Origin: Steromphala cineraria
Taxonomy: Eukaryota > Mollusca > Gastropoda > Trochida > Trochidae
Direction: 5' to 3'
Length of the DNA stretch: 64,000 nt
Assembly (NCBI GenBank): GCA_916613615.1
Contig: OU744720.1
Location: 65,259,971-65,323,970, forward strand
Part shown: piece by piece, positions 56,400 to 64,000 of the stretch
Numbering within the stretch: position 1 is the first letter of the stretch
Layout of the letters: each line of letters opens with the position of its first letter
Notes under the pieces: generated by a model
Databases searched by the model: none
Told to the model about the DNA's origin: nothing
What the model saw: only the letters and a program-made list of their open reading frames with translations
Program-made: the position numbers and the translations under genes

Positions 56400-58200
56400 T
56401 AAAAGTCTCATTAATTACATTACGTCTCAATTTTGAATTTTTGAACCTACATGTATTGGTATAAAACTGATTTTGTTAACCGTAAATTATACCCTTCTTG
56501 CACGTATGTTGACATTTCTGCAATTACACACAATTGTCAGGAAGATTACTCTATTCAAATTATTGAGATCTTAAACCATTCTTTTCCAATATCTTAAATT
56601 CTGATACCTGATTGGACCTGAATGGAATGTTTTGTTGTCCATTTAAAGTCTAAACACCATGTATAAAATGAAACATAGTTAAAGAAGTATCCGAATGGTT
56701 GAGAACATGAGTACTGCAAGACAGAAATAACATAATTGGAATTGGGTTTCGTGTAACACGTTCAATAGTTTAATTTATTTTTTAAGTATTAGATGATTGG
56801 ATGGATACCGCATGTTTCCCTTTTTGAGACACAGTAAATAAACTGTATTGTACTATGTACTATATATACATGTATGCTCATTCCTTTATACTTATTTCCT
56901 TTGTTTAAGAACGACCGAAGAATCTCGAAACGGAACGTCTCATACCATGAACAAAGATGTTGTCATCCATATATTCCTCTGCATTATCAAATGCAATTGT
57001 TTCTACTGAGTATGGTTGATAACTTGAAAACTGCTAGACAGAAATTACATAATTGAAATTATTGTCCATGTAACATGTTCAATAGTTTAATCTATGTGTT
57101 AAAGAAGCAAGTTTTTTGAAAATTATATTTTGTCAACTTTTCACCGAGAATTGTACGATAATGCTAAATGTATTATTTTGACAGTGTCATAATCACACTA
57201 TACAAACCAATCATATATTGTCAGAGAACAAATTATAAAGATTCACACAAAATCCATTATTGGTTCTGTGAACACCATTGACTCATTAAGAATAAGGAAT
57301 CACATGGCAGAACCTTAAAGTTTATATCTGATTATAACTGCTTCACTTAGTTTTATGCATTGTCTTTCAATTGGAATCATATATTTTCCTTGTCCTGACA
57401 CCTTATACTCCCCATAATAACATGCTACTGTCCCTTTAACTATTAGATGTTTTGTATTATCGCATGTTTCCCAAAACTTTTTTCCTAAAATTGGAACCGT
57501 AAAAACTTACAGTTTCGAAAAATAGTTGGGGAGGGGGATAAATGGTTTACCCTGCAAAAAGGCATCAGTTATGCCAATGAATCTTGTTAATTGCACTTAC
57601 ATGTATGTGATCTACCATGGAGTGTATGCAATTGTTAAGTCTGATTAGTATATGTTTCTACCAAACCAAATAGTTTCCTCATTATGTTTATTAAGAGGAA
57701 ACGTAGTACCTTGATTTCAAGCTCTTATATCTTATACCATTGCTTTATGCATCTCAGATGCAATTCTGTTCCAATCGATTCGATTTTCACTTGCTCTTGT
57801 TAACACATTGACTTACGATGCCAGAGAGGAAATGCCAATATAGTAATCTAATTTTAAAAAAACTTGATCCCCTAAGGTATCTTATGTAATTAAATCTTGT
57901 GCCAGACAATTGCTTTATTTCCCTCCATGTACATGACTGGATTTTTTATTGAAATATTAAGTGATGATTCAAGTCACTTTAAGTCAATAGGCGTACTTTT
58001 AACTTCAGTTTCAGATAGTTTTTCAAATGTTTGTGGCATCTATTTGGATAAACAATTTTGAGCAACACATTCTTCTCTTTCCACTCTTACACCTAGTCTT
58101 TTCTAAACTTTACGGCATGCTTCTTATGGCATACATCCTACGATACGAATAAAAGAGAAGATCCATAAAAGTGGTTGTAATCATGTGAAGGAGAGCCAGA
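56400..58200. repeat. Third, more eroded relative of the segmental duplication
   Basis: TGTAACACGTTCAATAGTTT (56,755) and TGTAACATGTTCAATAGTTT (57,071) resemble the TGTAACACGTGTG..CTATTAA region of copies A (4,150) and B (61,672). CACTCTTACACCTAGT (58,081) matches 62,760. The first two show that this block is itself locally duplicated with a spacing of about 315 bp. No gene seen. Confidence 0.45.
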
Positions 58201-59304
58201 CTTTAAAGAGCATTACATTCACATTATAAAGTAAAACTGTCTAGGTGAAATGTTGTACCCTGGCAAGAATATAAAATTTGATTGCCATTTGGATAATGTA
58301 CCAAAAGAGTTTCATTGACATTCTTGATGATGGAGAAATCGTTATTATAGTTTACGGTCGATGTAATGATAGTCGCCTTGGTCTGATGTGGTTCAAAGAC
58401 AAATGAACCAATCAATATCTGTGTTGAAGGAAAACCATTGGATATTATCAATTCTCTCATTCTTATCAAATAGCCAGGGAGTCAAATATGCCACATTTAT
58501 CCAATAGTCTCATCTGAAGTATATCAACTGTTACAAGAAAGTATCATTTTATTAATTCAAAACAAATCGAGTTGCGATGTTGATTGAAAACCGGACAATG
58601 ATGCTTGTCAATCAATCAAACTTATTCTGGAAACTACCTGAAGCAACAATAATGACAGCTACGAGTTGATAATATTTGATAGGTTACAAAACTAGTATAT
58701 GCGTACATTGGACGTGTGAAATTGTCTTTTGCGAATATATATGATTTTTTAAAGATTTTTACTGAAAACAAACATTTATCATATAATTCTCATGAAGCAA
58801 TTGAACACGTGAGATATTTGGAATTTAATTATACCATCTAGTTCATATTAGAGCACATTATTATGTAATGAAATGTCCGGATTGGCTCTTTCACTTTCTA
58901 GATTTATTATCAAACTGCAATATTTCTAAAAGTATTTTTACTGTATTCGTAGTAATTTAAGCAATATTTTGAGACAAACAATAAGAAGGTCGAACCTTAA
59001 TTCATTAATAGGAGAAAGTTTACTAAAATGACCAAAACTAATCAAGTGTGGCCATTGCACAATTTCCAGTTCATAGATATACGGTTTAAAACTGACCGTC
59101 TTTGTCGGTTGAAAACTGTCTTTGTCCGCACGACTAGATTTTATTTTATTTTTCTTAGAATAAGACACTAGTTTCCGCCCAAGTTGATACCATCGGACGC
59201 AATTGCTATAACTGAGACGCAGTGGAAAACCTACACATAATGATGATGTCACCGAAAGTGTGTTGGTAAAAAGCTATAACACTTTTGCAGGGGGTACCCT
59301 ACAT
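58200..59304. other. Intergenic, AT-rich
   Basis: No recognisable gene or repeat. Short open frames on the minus strand (58,224-58,469 and 58,938-59,252) carry no known motif. Confidence 0.45.
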
Positions 59305-62300
59305 TGGACGTCGAATTAATTTTTTATTGTTGATTAAATCATGTAAATATGATGATAAACTTTCGATGAAAGATTTTTCTACTGAGTGGTGTATTTCTTT
59401 TCTCAATAGCTAAATTTCATCGTGAACCACATGCAAGTTTGATAATGGGACTTCAAGTAATATAAGTAATCTTTTTTTACGCATTATACTGGTCATAAAA
59501 ACAAACTGTTTAAAAACGCTTGTCTCAGATACAAAAACATGCAGTTGTATTGTCACAAAATGTTACATTAATAATTTTCTGATATCCGGGGACATCAGTG
59601 TCTAGAATATATGATACTTTTCAGTACGATAACAAAATGTTTCACGCTAACAATATCACATTTTTCTCTGTATATTGTGCCATGTTAATCATTAATCACA
59701 ATTTTCCCATTATGTAGAGTATAAATTTTCCCATTTGTAAAAGACAGATTACAATCGTAAATGTATAAAACAACAAAGAAATGTCCAACAGCACATAATT
59801 TAAAATTGTGAATTGTTTAGGATATTTCAATTTCAAATTCAAAATTATTGTATTCAATAAAGTTGGAAAAAAATGTGTCCTATTTATAGGTGTTATTATT
59901 GTTGAAGGAATAAGTTAAATTTGCACATTGCTTGTTAGCAAATATTATCAAATAGACAGTGATATTACAAATATCGTTTCTTTAAAGATTTTAACTTTTT
60001 TAATTACACAGCGTCTTCATCATTTCCCAGAAAAAGTATCTGAAGTTCATAGTTCATGCGTTAAAAACGTCAATCAATAAGGAAATCGTTTTTATATTCT
60101 CAATTAAGATTATTAGATCTGAACCATTCGAACCGATCAGATTTTATAGTTATTAGGTGTAGGTATTATGTTTCACGACTTTAGGCTGTAAAATTCACAT
60201 TGGTCAAGAAAACACTTTAGTGATTTATGGGTATTAATAAACTAGAAACTAAAACTGCAAGTATTTCATCTGCTTTGATCATAAAACTGACTTTAGGCTC
60301 AATAAGCACATCAGAAAGTATTAAAAAGCTTAAAATGAGGAAATATTGTTCTACCAATTCCAAAGTAGATTATAGAACGCAAATATGAAACCTCTCGCTG
60401 GTGGATTTATATTGTTTTATTGATTGATGTATTCTTGGAGTTGTTTTTGCTTCTTAATGCATAAAAACCCATTTGACACTCGTTTCCATGTGATCTATTA
60501 TACAAACAATGCATCTCAAAACGACACTAAAAATGAGCAATATGTTCTTCTTGAAATGAATTTAGTCAACAAATAATATATTGTTACATGACTTCGGTAA
60601 ATACTCGTTTCTGATTGGTTGATTTGAAGGATTTCCCAGTGTTAAATGGCAATGAACACCCGCAAATTTGCTGAGGCGAATCACCGCGAAAGGATACATT
60701 ATTTGGTACCGCCTCAACATTAAAACGTTCTGATTTTCCCAATATTCCTGCCCGATTCACATTTTACTGTCGTTGTTGTCATTTTCTAACTTGCGCATTC
60801 CCGTAGATGCCAAAAATCCTTTTCTATTTGCTTTAGTTTTATATAACTAAACTTTCTTAATTGGCTAAGTTTCTCCTAATTTGCCGCCTTGTGCCATGCG
60901 GCCGGTTTCTTTCGAATGCCGTTCCCATGGCACGAGGTAACACAGGCCAACAGTTATGACGTCATAATGATCGTGTCACCGTCACAATGGTCTGGGCGAG
61001 TTTAAGATATTTGTTCAGTCGGGTTTGTTCCTGTTGGTTTATGAATTATATAACGTCGGGTTTAAACAAAATTTGCGGGTGTTGAATAACAATGAATCCC
61101 GGAAATTTTACAAACGCAACTATTTATCTTCTAAATAACAAAAACTTAGAAAGTTGTCTTCCTCTATTTGAATATTGTTGTTTTTCATATTAGTATAAGT
61201 TTTTTTATTTAGTCGAAATGTTTATAAGTTTAATACTTAATAAAAACAAAAATTTAATCCGAAATCATTCAATGTATTTATTGTGTAAGCCTCTTTTAGC
61301 AGATTTCATTTTAGTAAGGTTAGTTTCGTTTACCAAGTCCGATTTCCTTAAGAATCATGAATACAATGTTCAGATCATAGATATTTGAAAATTATCAACT
61401 GTGACAAATACACAATTCCTGCCTTGCAATTTTAATTTCAATGTTAACGTATCGTGTTATCGTGTTAATCTATCGTACTATCAATGCCATTCACTAAGAC
61501 TTTGTACATTCAGGTTAAACAATTTTCGAATATACAAGTCTTCAATTCACGTGATTGACATCTTATGCACTTTGAAACTGCTTGGTTGCACATCCTGTGG
61601 AAGCGTTAGGCAACTTCCGAAAGGTTTAGAGTATAATTACTGCTAAACGTGATGATTAAAGTGGAATTCCATGTAACACGTGTGTGTCCTATTAATGTGT
61701 CAACTATTAAATGTTTTGACGGTGGAGGCATATATTCCTACTTCAAATTCTTTTTTTTCGAAACATGATGAATTTCTCTTTCCTATTACAACTTCTCGTA
61801 AGTGTCACACTGACCTGTTTTACATGAATCATAGTGACAAATCACATGAGTACGACCATCAAAACAAATCAGTATAATATATTCTTGAACATTAAAACAA
61901 CTGCTTTTTATATGTTATAGTCTTATATATATGAATAAGTCAAATATATATGATGAATGTTGAGATTAGATTGCAACACTCATAATGTCCAAAAAGAGAT
62001 TAATTGAACACTTTGAACGATGTAGAATACTTAATACAATTTTCCAAAAAGAATAAAAAAACGTTGCTCATGATATTAAAAATGCAATCAATGGTGTTCC
62101 TCTTGTGGGATATTGATTTGGACATATATTGTGTTTCAATTCAAATCTACGTGCTGGTTCATATTGATGTAATTCTCTCATACCGCCTGCAAAGTCCATT
62201 ATTTGATATTGGCAAATTAAATTGAATTGAATATATGATAAAGTTCTCACTGCTAATTGGTTAGTTTTGCCTCGGGTGGGGAACATCTTAGAGCATAAGC

Positions 62301-63790
62301 AGGTGTTTTTTATAGTGGGCCTTTTCAAAGACTTAAAGATTATGGTTCAATTATGAGATTTTGAGAAATGCATCTTTGTGCTTTCCCTAGTGGACATGTT
62401 CATTGATTAAACCTTCAATCATATGTAACGTAAATGAAATGTCTGACAAAATGATCATTTGGTTTGTCAGCACTTCCAATATAATCATCCTTTGATGTGA
62501 TAGAAATAAGTTTTAATGTTTGAACATATCATTCATCAAGAAGTAAATACCGGGTTAATGTACTTTGTGAAAAATCAGGAAAATATTTTAGGCAAACATT
62601 ATGTCATATATGTCTTCTATCAACAGAGACATCTGCCTGAGATGTTCATATGAGGTCCGTAGAAGACAAAATGATGCTTTGAACATAAGTGAAAAATGTT
62701 TTCTTCACTTAAGTGACTTGTACAGATCTTCCATAAAATATGCAAAAGCAAAGGTCACTCACTCTTACACCTAGTATTTTCGATTACTTGAATGCATCAT
62801 AGCTCATACATTCAACTCAATAATCAATAAAGTTATCATCTGCATTTTCCCAAATAAACATAAAGTTTAAGCAACTTTTTGTAGACATCATGTGGTTTTA
62901 ATACCATTGCCCACGAATGCACTTGAACGCGATTAATCTCTGTTTTGAAACTAGATACTCTCGATGAGCGAGATCATCATGTAAATGGAATTAGGTTCAA
63001 TGAGCAAACCATAAGGTATCATAAACTGTGGAATAGGGAAATGATTGTTAACCTAGTTTATGGCACATTCAAAGGTAGTTCAGTGCATACAAAAATAAAG
63101 CCTCAATATTTGGCAATTTGGTTTGATTGCTTTATTTTAAGTTTGATGATAGTACGTAAATTGTCTAACAAAATGGCACTTCTGTTAATTTCCGAAATTC
63201 TTTCTAAATCTATATAGTATATACCACACTTTATACCTTACTCTCTTTAAAATGTGTGTGACGACGCAATCCTTTATAAGTGATAACCAGCTTAACAATG
63301 GATATTTTTATTTTGCCTAAAGCAAATGTAAAAGTCATGGATTTCGGTAGACTTGTTACGGAAAATATAAACCGACATTTGAGAAAATCTTAATTTAGGA
63401 ATTAGTCATTGAATGTTAACATTGTAAAAGAGTAAATTTTCCTTTTTTAATTCAGTAAATGTGTTAATTTATTAGAAACATAAACCGAAAATCTCTAACG
63501 GTATAAATTCTTCAGTCAATAGCGAAGACCTTTTCAGTTTTATAACACGATTACCAGCCGTGATAATTCCACATCGATATAGTTCATTGTCATTGGCTGC
63601 AGCTTTTTGCTGCACTTCATTACATAATTTTTTTCTATGGTTGATAGATACACTAAAAAGGGAGCAATTCAGAAAATAGATTCATTTATCTTTCATTTTA
63701 TACTTTCATCAATATAACTGTCAGGTTCAATGAGGACAAACGGCTGTAAAGAACTGTAATGTGTTATACAATAATAGTAAAAGTTTTACA
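59305..63790. repeat. Segmental duplication, copy B (non-coding)
   Basis: Direct diverged copy of 1-7,730, more compact because copy A contains extra material such as the 5,003-5,660 repeat. A stretch at 62,150-62,230 matches 5,985-6,060 and encodes on the minus strand a related peptide (QYQxMDxAGxMxxLxQYEP pattern) in both copies, the only hint of former coding content. Beyond 63,790 no match was followed. Confidence 0.75.
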
Positions 63791-64000
63791 GCAAATTTAA
63801 ATTGTTTCAGATGTTTGTATTCAATGTCAGAGATCTTAATCATATTTACGAGAGTGACCTAAATGCTCCTTATATTTTAATTAGAAAGTTGCTGGTCGTT
63901 GTTGAAAATACTAATTTTGGAAAATATGTGGCAAAGTGGCATGATTAAACTCAGAAGAAAAGATGTTTTAAAGGAAATTGTGTCTCTAGTTACCTCTTAA

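Overview
The window is animal nuclear DNA: AT-rich, with GT-AG introns, AATAAA signals and only eukaryotic transposon classes. No ordinary host gene could be recognised. The repeat content (a roughly 168-bp repeat headed by a CCCCACAAAGCTTTGCGGG-type dyad, scattered GGGAAGTAACTC repeats, DIRS, Crypton, piggyBac, Tc1 and LINE relics together) suggests a marine invertebrate, plausibly a mollusc. That identification is inference.

Layout. 1-7.8 kb and 59.3-63.8 kb are two diverged direct copies of the same non-coding segment, with parts of a third at 56.4-58.2 kb. Between them lies a nest of mobile elements: (a) an intron-containing Crypton-type tyrosine-recombinase gene at 8.3-10.0 kb, followed by a 65-bp-arm DNA hairpin; (b) a complete Tc1-type transposon (12,600-14,240) with intact DD34E transposase, near-perfect terminal inverted repeats and TA flanks; (c) a deleted DIRS-type retroelement (14,744-18,263) whose inverted terminal repeats and internal complementary region are still legible; (d) four piggyBac elements (PB1-PB4; about 6.9, 7.1 plus an insert, 8.0 and 5.6 kb) in orientations + - - +, each with an intact 659-codon transposase; (e) a fold-back piggyBac derivative (26,223-27,259); (f) a second Crypton-type element (34,458-37,263) nested in PB2; (g) relics of a LINE reverse transcriptase (38.2-38.8 kb) and a Tc1 transposase (39.2-39.4 kb).

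How the parts relate. PB1 and PB2 face each other, and PB3 and PB4 abut tail to tail on one shared TTAA, making inverted repeats with arms above 5 kb. Outside the transposase, the piggyBac copies differ mainly in the number of subterminal tandem repeats: 2, 4, 6 and 8 units on the right, and 8, 7, 10 and 0 on the left. The uninterrupted piggyBac copies act as empty sites that fix the ends of the nested Crypton.

The most unusual signal is that both tyrosine-recombinase elements are accompanied by long DNA palindromes with a similar tip: a GA/GA interruption around a very short GC stem. In the Crypton-2 hairpins the loop is of the C(GAA)G or C(GCAA)G type. This recalls recombination sites that are used as folded single strands, such as integron attC, but that reading is hypothesis.
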